Shown here piece after piece: positions 8,834 to 17,052 of a stretch of 64,000 nt of DNA; the stretch's first letter is position 1; the number at the start of each line of letters is the position of its first letter. The notes below the pieces were generated by a model. That model saw only the letters and a program-made list of their open reading frames with translations, ran no database searches and was not told the DNA's origin. The position numbers were made by a program, and so were the translations under genes. The DNA comes from Chitinophaga solisilvae (lineage in GTDB: Bacteria > Bacteroidota > Bacteroidia > Chitinophagales > Chitinophagaceae): the NCBI RefSeq assembly GCF_009928525.1, contig NZ_JAABOK010000012.1:186001-250000 (forward strand). The letters run 5' to 3'.

Positions 8834-9397
8834 TTATCTGCCGATGGTTCTATGCCGCCAGATGGCTATAACATCGGTATCTGCATGATCTTCTTCAGGA
8901 TTATTTACCAGCAGATTTTTCCTTATTTCATACGCACGCTGGTAATCATCAATCAGGCCATACCGGTTAAGTTCCGCAGGAAGGAAGGTTTCATCAAAAC
9001 CGCCGCAGTTGGATAATGCACTGGTGCAGTAATAATAATCGATCAATTCATAACCCAGAAAATCATAGGCATCTGCCTGAATGCCTGCGCAATCTTCTTC
9101 CGGATTAATAACTGTCATCAGTAGATTAAAATCTGTTTCTTTTGCCGTTCTTTTCAGTACAAATTCCAGCGTAGTAAAAAGTTCCGTATCACGCGGTCCT
9201 GAGAAGGTAAAATGTTTCCAGTCATCCTCATTCTCCCGGTCTGGTTCAACCAGTACTTCATTCAGCCCTGTATCCAATGAAACAAGTTCAGTCAGCTGTG
9301 GCAGTCTGCTCCATGCTATATATTTTTCCCAGGGCATACTGTCGTCTTCCTGATGCTGAGCATCAAATTTTCTTCGTGCTGTAAATAAGAATTGCAT
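8834..9397 (-). CDS. Hypothetical protein, acidic, function unknown
   Basis: A 187-residue cytoplasmic protein with no signal or membrane segment. It is acidic and rich in aromatic residues (D-F-L-G-Y-E-L-I-D-Y-Y-Y-C in the middle). I do not recognise the family; the composition is reminiscent of small immunity-type proteins but no toxin is adjacent. It is convergent with the esterase gene and separated from it by only 18 nt. Confidence 0.7.
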   Translation of the reverse strand: MQFLFTARRKFDAQHQEDDSMPWEKYIAWSRLPQLTELVSLDTGLNEVLVEPDRENEDDWKHFTFSGPRDTELFTTLEFVLKRTAKETDFNLLMTVINPEEDCAGIQADAYDFLGYELIDYYYCTSALSNCGGFDETFLPAELNRYGLIDDYQRAYEIRKNLLVNNPEEDHADTDVIAIWRHRTIGR

Positions 9398-9435
9398 AGG
9401 TATGTTTATTGTATTAAACAGTTGACCGGATGTTT

Positions 9436-9849
9436 TCAGCCTGCCGGGCGTGTTGCAGGCGTTGTGCGAAACCGCCCCCAGGCTATTACGGCGGCCATCA
9501 GTGCTACGGCAATATTGAAGCCTGTCACCGCGCCTTCGCCACGGGAAACATGAAAAATGATGGCGCAGATCATCAGCAGTACAATCGCTGCAGCCGTCCA
9601 GGCGGTCAGCGCTGGCCGGATGCGCAGTATGCCCGGCAGCAGTAATCCCAGCGCGCCCAGCAGATCAATGGCTCCCATAAACCGCACAAATAAGGGCGAT
9701 GCCTGCCCCATCCAGGGATAGCTGGCGGCTAACCGGCTGATGGGTTCTGCCAGCTTCATAAAAGCCGCCATCAGCATAACAGCGGCTACCGCTGCCTGTA
9801 ATACCCAAAGCATGATGTGCTGCAGAGAAACGTTTTTCTTTTGTGTCAT
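9436..9849 (-). CDS. DoxX family membrane protein
   Basis: A 137-residue protein with four hydrophobic segments and the DoxX features G-A-I-D-L-L-G-A-L-G-L-L-L-P and a membrane-embedded F-M-K-L near the first helix. The start chosen (M-T-Q-K-K) gives the normal family length; a longer in-frame reading would run through the operator. It lies divergent from an HxlR regulator with palindromic sites between them, the usual arrangement of a redox-responsive DoxX/HxlR pair. Confidence 0.88.
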   Translation of the reverse strand: MTQKKNVSLQHIMLWVLQAAVAAVMLMAAFMKLAEPISRLAASYPWMGQASPLFVRFMGAIDLLGALGLLLPGILRIRPALTAWTAAAIVLLMICAIIFHVSRGEGAVTGFNIAVALMAAVIAWGRFRTTPATRPAG

Positions 9850-9900
9850 CGTAATAGTTTTAGCTGCAACAAAATTAGGCAGCCTGACTATAGAAAGGTA

Positions 9901-9946
9901 AGTCCTATACTTTAGTATAGGACTAAACAAAAGTATAGCATATACT
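9901..9946. promoter_or_regulatory. HxlR operator: two palindromes
   Basis: A perfect inverted repeat AGTCCTATACT-TT-AGTATAGGACT (9901-9924), 11-bp arms, then a shorter one AGTATA-GCA-TATACT (9932-9946) using the same half-site. Both lie between divergent doxX-like and hxlR-like genes. TATATTTG (9949-9956) just before the regulator start could be a -7 element giving a leaderless mRNA. Confidence 0.75.
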
Positions 9947-9959
9947 CCTATATTTGGAG

Positions 9960-10340
9960 ATGAAAAAACCGTATGATACATGGGTAGACTTCCGGGTATC
10001 TCCGGAGGGTTGCCCGAAAGAATATATGCTGGCACTGAATGACGCGCTGAACGTATTTACCGGTAAATGGAAACTACATGTCATCGGCGCACTCACTACC
10101 GGCAAGAAACGTTTCAGTGAAATAGAACGTTTCATCCCTGATATTAACCCGCGGATGCTATCCAAGGAACTGAAGGAACTGGAAGTGAATGGTATTGTTT
10201 CCCGGACAGTATATGATACGCTGCCCGTAACAGTGGAATATGAGCTGACCAGATCCGGCAGGGAAATCAGGCCGGTATTCGATGCTATGATCCGCTGGGG
10301 GCTTGAACACCGCAAGACCAACATTAAAAAGAAAAGATAA
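9960..10340 (+). CDS. HxlR family transcriptional regulator
   Basis: A 126-residue winged-helix regulator. The HxlR core starts at C-P-K-E-Y-M-L-A-L-N, with G-K-W-K-L-H-V-I-G-A-L as the opening helix and the R-M-L-S-K-E-L-K-E-L-E-x-x-G recognition segment, followed by the wing V-E-Y-E-L-T. The conserved N-terminal Cys of the C-P motif is the thiol sensor in redox-responsive family members. I chose ATG 9960 over an in-frame TTG two codons upstream. It probably represses itself and the divergent doxX-like gene through the palindromes between them. Its stop abuts that of the convergent DinB gene. Confidence 0.9.
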   Translation: MKKPYDTWVDFRVSPEGCPKEYMLALNDALNVFTGKWKLHVIGALTTGKKRFSEIERFIPDINPRMLSKELKELEVNGIVSRTVYDTLPVTVEYELTRSGREIRPVFDAMIRWGLEHRKTNIKKKR

Positions 10341-10853
10341 TTACGACGATGCTCCCTGCCGCAGCGGTTCTTCCGTCGCAGAAACCCAGTCGGGCGCACT
10401 GTTAATCCCCTGACGCAGTAACAGGTTCAGCTGCGCGGTATGATGCTGCACATGACGCATGTTGTACAGCAATAACTCAAAAAGAGAGAAATCCTTGTAC
10501 TCACTGGTGAAACGCCTGTTCAGCAAGTCTTCTGCTGTATTGCTTTGCAGCTGTCTGCGCAACCTCTCCCTGGCTGATTTCAGGAAGTCCAGCAATTCTT
10601 CTTTACTGTATACCCTTTCCGGCAGCCTGTCTTCAAATTCAGCGCGGGTAAAAGGATGCGGCGGCTGGTAGTCTGCTTCCAGCGGGGTGTCGGACAGGTA
10701 GTAATCCGTCCAGAATAGCAGATGGTAACTGATATACCAGAACCTGGCAGGCGTATCCCACAGTTCCGGCGGACACGCCAGCATGGCGTTTTCCAGCATG
10801 TCGATGGCGCCGCCGAATTGCTGCCAGAGGTACTGTTGCATGGAATGAGACAT
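10341..10853 (-). CDS. DinB family protein
   Basis: A 170-residue four-helix-bundle protein of the DinB/YfiT metal-binding superfamily: an N-terminal His in the W-Y-I-S-Y-H-L-L-F-W-T-D-Y-Y helix and the late H-V-Q-H-H-T-A-Q-L-N helix supply the putative three-His metal site. Many members are thiol-dependent transferases, others have no known role; the substrate cannot be inferred. It ends exactly where the HxlR gene ends. Confidence 0.85.
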   Translation of the reverse strand: MSHSMQQYLWQQFGGAIDMLENAMLACPPELWDTPARFWYISYHLLFWTDYYLSDTPLEADYQPPHPFTRAEFEDRLPERVYSKEELLDFLKSARERLRRQLQSNTAEDLLNRRFTSEYKDFSLFELLLYNMRHVQHHTAQLNLLLRQGINSAPDWVSATEEPLRQGASS

Positions 10854-10885
10854 ACTTTTTCAGGAAAGGTAACAATATTTTATGT

Positions 10886-10942
10886 GCCTGAAAGCGCCTG
10901 TTACCGTCTCTTTTAAAGCGGCTGCAGCAGGCGCTTTCAGGC
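10886..10942. terminator. 15-bp hairpin upstream of DinB gene
   Basis: GCCTGAAAGCGCCTG (10886-10900) pairs perfectly with 10928-10942 around a 27-nt loop. It lies in front of the DinB gene and behind the metallopeptidase gene end. The loop is long and no T-run follows closely, so a structured leader or attenuator is as likely as a terminator. Confidence 0.45.
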
Positions 10943-10959
10943 GCATATCCTGACCTGAT

Positions 10960-12270
10960 TTATTGTACGCCGGTTTCAAATCTTACCTCATGGGGCTTCA
11001 GCCGGTAACCATCTGCTGACCGGAAAGACCGGTCCGTCATGATAAATCCGTACCGCACGCCGGGTTGTAAATTTACCCGAATGAGAATGGACTGCCCGTC
11101 AGGACTGAAGCCCTTTACGGCTTTGATGGGATATTGCAGCGTGGTGTCGGCAGACAGGCTGATAGAATAGCCATTGCTGCTCATCGGCCGGGAGAAATCT
11201 ATTTTCAGCAGGGTGTCTGTTGCCTGTATCAGGCTGTTGCCGGTTACTGTTCCTACTTTGGTTACAACGGGTGTCTGGCGTTCCAGCGTGGTGAGCAGCG
11301 TCGCTTTGTTAAAGCCTTCGGGGAAGTAGGCCGATTTCCGCAGAAAATTTTCTATCATCACACTATCCTGGAAGTTCAATCCGATGATATCTTTTACTGC
11401 CTGCGTTTTATTTTTTGTTTTGTGGTAGTAGGACTTGCAGATGCGGTATCCCATAAAATAGCCGAGATCTGCAACGGCGGCTCCCTGTCCGTTGTTATAC
11501 AACCAGGTATCCCAGGAGTCACCGAACATATCTGTTTTGAATTTTTGCTTCAGGGCAGTTTCTTCTTTTCTGCCGTAGTCCATATAAGGCAAAGGAATCT
11601 GTTTGCCGGTAACGAGTTCGGTAATGAAGTCGCATGCACCTTCGCAGAGAGATTGCGACAGCAGGTTGTAGCCGTAGTTAGGTTGCTGCGTGTGTACGTA
11701 CTCGTGAATATTGAGCAGCACCACATTTTTAAAAGGATCGGAACCGTAATAACCCTGGAGCCATTTGCGGGTATTGGCGGGCAGCTCGCTGACATCCGTT
11801 TGTGGATTGCCGGTCACCATTTCAGCGCCGATGAGCACCATGCCGGGTTGTGCCGTACCACCGGAGCGCATACCCCCGATGGTGAAGTAGATGGCAGCCG
11901 GTTTCAGCTCCGGGTATATCTTCCGGAATTCCCTGATGCCGGGTTCAAACTCGCCGGCGAGTTCCTTCACTTTCATGGTATTGGAACGGATGCTGTTCCA
12001 GTACGCAGGATACCTGCGGATCAGGCTCACATAACCGGCAGCAGTATAGTCTTTTAATTTCATAAATGCATGCAATCCCGGCGTACCCTTATCAATGTAA
12101 AGCTCCTGTATGTATTGCAGTTGCTGCAGGCTGTCCTGCGTAGTGCGGATGCTGTCATACGCTTCCCAGAAATGATCGATATCTGTGGTGATAACCGTTT
12201 TTGCTTCCTGCGCGGACACGGAAGCGGATAATAAAAATACTATCGTTGAAAGTAGCGCCAGTTGCTTCAT
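10960..12270 (-). CDS. Secreted HExxH zinc metallopeptidase-like protein
   Basis: A 436-residue protein. A signal peptide (about 1-20, S-V-S-A-Q) is followed by a helical catalytic region with H-E-Y-V-H (HExxH, near residue 190) and E-G-A-C-D-F-I-T-E about 20 residues later, where a third zinc ligand is expected in gluzincins of the DUF2268 type. The C-terminal 100 residues look like a bacterial Ig-like domain (S-R-P-M-S, a D-F-S-R-P-M motif typical of Big_5). I infer a periplasmic or surface protein with possible peptidase activity. Assignment to DUF2268 is by motif only. Confidence 0.75.
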   Translation of the reverse strand: MKQLALLSTIVFLLSASVSAQEAKTVITTDIDHFWEAYDSIRTTQDSLQQLQYIQELYIDKGTPGLHAFMKLKDYTAAGYVSLIRRYPAYWNSIRSNTMKVKELAGEFEPGIREFRKIYPELKPAAIYFTIGGMRSGGTAQPGMVLIGAEMVTGNPQTDVSELPANTRKWLQGYYGSDPFKNVVLLNIHEYVHTQQPNYGYNLLSQSLCEGACDFITELVTGKQIPLPYMDYGRKEETALKQKFKTDMFGDSWDTWLYNNGQGAAVADLGYFMGYRICKSYYHKTKNKTQAVKDIIGLNFQDSVMIENFLRKSAYFPEGFNKATLLTTLERQTPVVTKVGTVTGNSLIQATDTLLKIDFSRPMSSNGYSISLSADTTLQYPIKAVKGFSPDGQSILIRVNLQPGVRYGFIMTDRSFRSADGYRLKPHEVRFETGVQ

Positions 12271-12402
12271 AATAGAATATTGTCACGTAAAAATAATCAT
12301 CCTGCAGCTGGGACCGTTTATTTTTTTATCCGGATAACAACAGGTATCGCAGCTTTGAGTAAATTCAGGGATCATTAACAATTCCTTCCTTTAGCGGTTA
12401 AG

Positions 12403-12515
12403 ATTTTATTATTTTATTATTTGAGATTTGTTTCCCATCCTGGTATACTGCTGCACCGGCAGGTGCAAGAGAGATAATGATAGCAGATAAATCTCAAATA
12501 ATAAAATAATGAAAT
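12403..12515. repeat. Long hairpin A (TTTGAGATTT type)
   Basis: Arms 12403-12429 and 12489-12515 are inverted copies with 26 of 27 positions matching; outer words are ATTTTATT and ATTATTTGAGATTT. The 59-nt loop contains a small TGCACC/GGTGCA hairpin. The right arm overlaps the end of the SnoaL-like gene and supplies its last codons and stop. Confidence 0.85.
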
Positions 12516-12907
12516 GATACTATATATTTTCCTGCTCCCATCATTTTACCGTTGCCGTCGAAAACCTGTGTGAGCCCTTCTTCCGTAACGTATTCCTGTC
12601 CGTCGCCATAAATCCGGGGGGGGGTGATATTGCCGCTGCGGGAGCCGGCGGTATAGGCGTCGTTGAAGAATTTAAGCAGTCCTTCGCGGCCGCAGCGCAT
12701 GGGCGATCCGGGCATCAGCAGGCAGGCGTCTTCGGTGTACAGGCTGAGGATAGAACCATCGTTTTTGGCAAAGAGGGCAAAGTGTTGCGCATTGCAAAGC
12801 GCGATAGCTTTTTTAGCTTCTTCGAGGGTGCCGGAAGATGATTGTGCTTTGCCGGCGATGGAAAACAGGGTCATGATGCATGACAGAGCAGGGATGATCG
12901 CTTTCAT
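12494..12907 (-). pseudogene. SnoaL-like/NTF2-fold secreted protein, truncated by hairpin A
   Basis: A signal peptide (M-K-A-I-I-P start, A-G-K-A-Q end) and an NTF2-like domain (A-L-F-A-K-N-D, L-Y-T-E-D-A, G-R-E-G-L-L-K-F-F) of the SnoaL-like type. The conserved G-A-G-K-Y-I-V strand is followed at once by S-F-H-Y-F-I-I and a stop, all encoded by the arm of the hairpin, whereas family members normally continue through a last strand pair (a W-K-x-x-x-x-x-W-K-M-like block). About 20-25 residues therefore seem to be missing. A run of nine G residues (12616-12624) also lies inside the gene. It may be non-functional. Confidence 0.65.
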
Positions 12908-12974
12908 GGTATGTAATTGTTTGCTCAAAGATCAGTACCGGCGCAGCAAGGAAATTGTATGAAAGCGAACAAAA

Positions 12975-13007
12975 CGGCTGCTGTCTGTCTTTATCAGACA
13001 GCAGCCG
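12975..13007 (-). terminator. Terminator of the terpene synthase gene
   Basis: A perfect 13-bp stem CGGCTGCTGTCTG / CAGACAGCAGCCG with a 7-nt loop, 12 nt beyond the terpene synthase stop codon on the minus strand. Confidence 0.75.
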
Positions 13008-13018
13008 GGATTCATTGG

Positions 13019-14020
13019 CTAGATTTCTTTTCTTTTAACAAGCTGGCTTTTACCATACACGAAGTTGGTATATCGGTTGGTTTCTTTACTGCTCCAGTCT
13101 ATATTACCCCGCATGATAGCCTGCAGGCACTCCTTGTACCGGAGTATTTCGGCTTCATACCCTGTAAACAGCTGGTGGCTGTTGATGCTCATCAGCCGGA
13201 GGAACTGGCGCATGTCTGCGTTGTACAGCCTGCGGGTTTCCTTCATGGCCTGTTTCAGATGGATATCTTTTTCCTGCATCATAATTACCACCATGTTATG
13301 ATAATCCTGGTGCCCTATTTCCTTCATGACAGAAAACATATCGTTGGCAATACATACGGTGATCTGGCACAGCCTGGTGATTTCCTGAAAATACGGGAGA
13401 TCCAGAATGGTATTGGGAATATGTACTTCCTCAATGATCTCGATCATGTCGGTGGAAGTGTGGGCGGCGCCCAGGAAGGGGCGCATGGTGTAGAACGCCG
13501 CAATGGAAGGAATTTGTCTGGCAGCAACATTGTCGTGCGCCCAGAGGGCGGCGTCAAACATTTTGCTGATACTGGAAATGAATTTTTCCTGCCATGCGGG
13601 CGTGCTGATGGTTTTTACTTTTGTCCATACGTCGTGCAGGGCGGCCAGGTGACCGGTGGCCGGGAGTTGTCCTTTGTATTCTCCTTTCATGATGAGGAGG
13701 CAGGCGTCAATGAACCGGGTGAACCGTTCTTTACTGCTGATAATGATGTCCCTGTTATCCTGGTGATCCATACGGTCGTCCATGGCAAAGAGCAGCGTGT
13801 TAAACTGATCGGCAATAAAAAACCGCTCTTTGGGAGCGGTTGGATAAAAGCGTGCAGTCATGTAAGTTAGATTGTCCTTGAGGTAGGCGTCAAAGTCGCT
13901 ACCTTCATGTAGCTTGAATTTCTCGACCCATTTTCGGGTGTTTTCTCTGGATTCATTTGCAAACCGATTGATGCGGGGAGGGAACGGAGCCAGCAGCTCC
14001 GCAATTTTTTGCTTTCTCAT
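13019..14020 (-). CDS. Class I terpene synthase
   Basis: A 333-residue cytoplasmic enzyme. The aspartate-rich metal motif D-D-R-M-D (DDxxD) is near residue 77 and the NSE triad N-D-M-F-S-V-M-K-E (NDxxSxxxKE) near 225; R-Y close to the C-terminus (N-R-Y-T-N-F) matches the conserved pair of bacterial synthases. It cyclises a prenyl diphosphate, probably geranyl or farnesyl diphosphate. No prenyltransferase, P450 or other tailoring gene lies next to it. It is 62 nt downstream of, and in line with, a hybrid histidine kinase gene, so the two may be cotranscribed. Confidence 0.9.
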   Translation of the reverse strand: MRKQKIAELLAPFPPRINRFANESRENTRKWVEKFKLHEGSDFDAYLKDNLTYMTARFYPTAPKERFFIADQFNTLLFAMDDRMDHQDNRDIIISSKERFTRFIDACLLIMKGEYKGQLPATGHLAALHDVWTKVKTISTPAWQEKFISSISKMFDAALWAHDNVAARQIPSIAAFYTMRPFLGAAHTSTDMIEIIEEVHIPNTILDLPYFQEITRLCQITVCIANDMFSVMKEIGHQDYHNMVVIMMQEKDIHLKQAMKETRRLYNADMRQFLRLMSINSHQLFTGYEAEILRYKECLQAIMRGNIDWSSKETNRYTNFVYGKSQLVKRKEI

Positions 14021-14082
14021 GACTTATTGTTTTTGTGAAGAATAAAGATCGTTAACAATAAGCTTTTTGACCGCGGTTTAAT

Positions 14083-15837
14083 TTACAATGGGTTTGCGTA
14101 AGTATCCTGCGCCAGAATTTTCTGTATAGAGTTCTTCAAAACCAGTGGGGATACAGGTTTGAGCAGATAGTCTTTGGCACCTGCCTTTAAAGTGGCGCCC
14201 ACAAATTCGGGGGTAGCTGTTCCTGAAACGATGATAACCGGAATATGCTGTGCTTCCGGTAATGCCTGCAGCTGCCGGAGTACGTCTACAGCGCTGGTAT
14301 GGGGCAGGGAGCCGTCCAGCAGGATAATATCCGGCCTGTGCTGCAGTATGATACCGGCCGCCTGCTCGTAGCTGTCCGCCTCATAGTGCGTGATACCCAG
14401 CTGGGTCAGATGCATTTTCATAATGGCCCGGCTGAGGATCTCATCTTCTATATACAAAGCTGCAATACCGGTGAACTGCCGGCTGATATTTTCCTCGGTT
14501 TTTTTGGAGCGGGCAACGGGCAGCTCGGTAGTTTTTACGGGAATGGTTACGGTAAAGGTGGAGCCTTCATCAGGCTTGCTCTGTACGGTGATGTCCCCTC
14601 CCATTTTTTCGATGAGGGATTTGGTGATAGGCAGTCCCAGTCCGTTGCCTTCATAGTATTTATTGGTGCCTTTATAAAACGGCTGGAAGATATCGCGCTG
14701 CTGTTCTGTGGTCAGGCCCTTGCCCTGGTCGCTGACAGCCAGTTCCAGCGCATTGTCGCGGAAGGCTACATGCAGCGTAACGGTGGTTTGCGCCGCCGTA
14801 AACTTGATGGCATTGGTCAGCAGGTTGCTGATAACGCGTCTCAGCTTGGTCGCATCGGCAATGATGGCCGGTGGCAGCTGGGAAGGAATGCTGGCAGCAA
14901 ACAGCACATGGCGCTGAGCTGCCTGCTCTGTAAAAAATTCCGATATATCCGATATGAACTGTTTCAGGTTAAAGGCTTCGTTGATTAATACCCGGTTGGC
15001 GCCGGACTCTATTTCCCGCCAGTTCAATACATTGCCTACCAGGTCCAGCAGTTCGCCGGTGGCCAGCCGCAGCAGCTGGAAGTGCTTTACCTCCATCGCC
15101 ATGGCCTCGTCCGGCTGATGGTTCATGATAGCAGGCTTGTAATGTTCCGTTATACCATATATCACGTTGAGGGAGCTGCGCATCTCATGGGTAACAAAGG
15201 AAGTGTAATTCTGCAGCTCTTCTTTGGCTTTCTGCAGGGCGGCAGTATTTTCATCTATCTCCTGTTGTTTTATCTGCAGCTGCTTCATGTAAAAGAACAG
15301 CATGATAGAGTTGAGAAACAATACGGTACCTATTACCAGCCGGCGCAGCAGCTGTTCATACCTGACCGATAGCGTAATCGGGGAAATAAATTCAAACTGA
15401 TAATTCAGTTCCAGCGCCAGGATAATGAGTACAACAAAAACCAGTGCTGCTATTTTTGCTTTCCGGCTGCTGAAGATGAGCAACGCCACCAGGCTGAGGA
15501 ACAGCCCCATAGCCCATATGGGCGCTATGGGAGTGAGCAGTAATCCGAAATATAATACGGCGAGCGACTGTAATGTGAAACACAGCGTAATGGCGGCGGT
15601 CAGCTGTTTACGGTATTGCAGCAACGGTACGGCCAGGAAACAGAGGCTTTCTATGAAGCCGGCATAGAGAATAATTTTCTGACCGGACATGCCGTACAGT
15701 ATCGGCGCCATAACGGATGCCAGCAGTGCGGTGGAATATGCGATAATATTGATAATGCGCCCTATGGCTTTGCTGCCTTCGGGAGCCAGTATAAAAGTCT
15801 CTTTAGCGGATGGTATATTTATGAGTTTTTTTATCAT
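14083..15837 (-). CDS. Membrane hybrid histidine kinase with receiver domain
   Basis: A 584-residue protein. Six or so hydrophobic segments fill residues 25-185, followed by a coiled coil (K-Q-Q-E-I-D-E-N-T-A-A-L-Q-K). The phosphoacceptor His is in F-V-T-H-E-M-R-S-S-L-N near residue 217. The ATPase domain carries the N box (N-L-L-T-N-A-I-K-F), D-Q-G-K-G-L and G-N-G-L-G-L-P. The C-terminal receiver domain (from about 460) has E-D-E, the phosphoacceptor in L-L-D-G and K-P. There is no DNA-binding output, so phosphotransfer must go to another protein. It lies immediately upstream of the terpene synthase gene. Confidence 0.9.
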   Translation of the reverse strand: MIKKLINIPSAKETFILAPEGSKAIGRIINIIAYSTALLASVMAPILYGMSGQKIILYAGFIESLCFLAVPLLQYRKQLTAAITLCFTLQSLAVLYFGLLLTPIAPIWAMGLFLSLVALLIFSSRKAKIAALVFVVLIILALELNYQFEFISPITLSVRYEQLLRRLVIGTVLFLNSIMLFFYMKQLQIKQQEIDENTAALQKAKEELQNYTSFVTHEMRSSLNVIYGITEHYKPAIMNHQPDEAMAMEVKHFQLLRLATGELLDLVGNVLNWREIESGANRVLINEAFNLKQFISDISEFFTEQAAQRHVLFAASIPSQLPPAIIADATKLRRVISNLLTNAIKFTAAQTTVTLHVAFRDNALELAVSDQGKGLTTEQQRDIFQPFYKGTNKYYEGNGLGLPITKSLIEKMGGDITVQSKPDEGSTFTVTIPVKTTELPVARSKKTEENISRQFTGIAALYIEDEILSRAIMKMHLTQLGITHYEADSYEQAAGIILQHRPDIILLDGSLPHTSAVDVLRQLQALPEAQHIPVIIVSGTATPEFVGATLKAGAKDYLLKPVSPLVLKNSIQKILAQDTYANPL

Positions 15838-16236
15838 CAGGTAGTACTGTATGGTTTTTGGAGGATGCCGCCGGAATAAGCACGGTCACTGTTAACCAGG
15901 ATGACTTTATCAGGATCACCTTGTCTGAAAAGAGATAGCATCGGTTAGAACGGTTATCTGAGACACGGATACAGTGAATTTGCAATTGTTCAGTAAAAGC
16001 ATTGTAGGTTTAGCTGTAACGGAAAGCCAGGCAGTTGCGTGAATGCTGTTTCAATATAAACGAAATTTCATACCGGTAAGATCTTCGGCTACTGCTTCGT
16101 GTTTCCGCTCAGGGCGTGCAACTAAAATACAAATTTTTGAAAATATTACTGTAATATACCTGCAGTCATGATAGCTTACAGTCTTATAAAGAAAACCACA
16201 GGATAAAAAAACGATATCTGTAAGCCACCGGTACGG
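15838..16236. other. 399-nt gene-free stretch
   Basis: It contains the upstream region of the histidine kinase gene and the 3' flank of the GIY-YIG gene, both on the minus strand. No RNA, repeat or clear promoter element is visible. Confidence 0.4.
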
Positions 16237-16893
16237 TCAGTATAACTGGTTGCGGAGTATTCGTTTAATCATTTGAATGGTAGACCGCGTGATTTGTCCT
16301 TTGTACTTCTGCAGGATGGCGCTTTCACTCACGCCTTCGCTCATTTCGTTGATAACGCACAGCCATTTGCTCAGAAACTCGGCATTGGGTGTACGGTATC
16401 GCAGCAGGCGCCTGACGGTGTCTATCACCGATTTGTTGATAGTGCCTTCATGCAGCTCAAAAACTTCCTCATTGCTGAGCCCCATCCGGATATCGTCCGC
16501 TATCCTCGAATAATCCTGGAGATATTTTTCATTGGCTTCCATGACCTGCAACATCGGGTTCTCGCTGAAAGTGATATCAGTATACCGGCGGGGCTGCCGC
16601 TGCATATGGTGCAGGGCATAATTCCGAGCCACGTTATCGCAGATAGTCAGGTCTCCTTTGCTCAGCTCAAACCATTCTCCCTTGATTCTTTTATGCTGAA
16701 AAATGATATGCAGACTTTCTTCGAGATGGGTTATATTCAGGGCAGGGTACTGTCTGATAACACGGAACATAACAGGCAGGTGGGTATGGTAGGCAGCCAG
16801 CCGCTTATGCAGATCCTGGGTTTTGCCAATCTTATACAGGTTTTTTCCGGTATTCAGCAGATAAACACATTTCCCGGCTTGTACTTGTTCCAT
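16237..16893 (-). CDS. GIY-YIG (T5orf172/MUG113-like) protein with two C-terminal HTH-like repeats
   Basis: A 218-residue protein. Residues about 8-85 match the T5orf172/MUG113 branch of the GIY-YIG nuclease fold: V-Y-L-L-N-T-G, L-Y-K-I-G-K-T-Q-D-L-H-K-R-L, and W-F-E-L at the end. The C-terminal part contains two copies of one helical motif (about 130-165 and 180-218) with the shared pattern G-x-S-x-E-x-[VI], G-x-I-x-x-S-x-I and R-[LI]-L-R, which looks like a DNA-binding homeodomain-type helix-turn-helix. It may bind or cut nucleic acid. It stands alone, and the AT-rich 150 nt upstream presumably hold its promoter. Confidence 0.72.
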   Translation of the reverse strand: MEQVQAGKCVYLLNTGKNLYKIGKTQDLHKRLAAYHTHLPVMFRVIRQYPALNITHLEESLHIIFQHKRIKGEWFELSKGDLTICDNVARNYALHHMQRQPRRYTDITFSENPMLQVMEANEKYLQDYSRIADDIRMGLSNEEVFELHEGTINKSVIDTVRRLLRYRTPNAEFLSKWLCVINEMSEGVSESAILQKYKGQITRSTIQMIKRILRNQLY

Positions 16894-17052
16894 GTGGTGG
16901 TTTTCACTTAAAATGACAATTCTGTTGTCAATTTACGACTATGATTTTTATGTACAAAATTGTATAATTACGGTAAATTGTAATATGACTGACAGCACAA
17001 CCATGTAATCGTACGGGCAGCAGTAATTTACCCCTTACTTAATCCTCACCAT

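Noticed and set aside
11134..12057. Long plus-strand open frame of 307 codons
   Set aside because: It is entirely antisense to the HExxH peptidase gene, whose signal peptide, motifs and codon use are convincing; the antisense product is not protein-like.
12917..13870. Plus-strand open frame of 317 codons
   Set aside because: It is antisense to the terpene synthase gene, which has all catalytic motifs.
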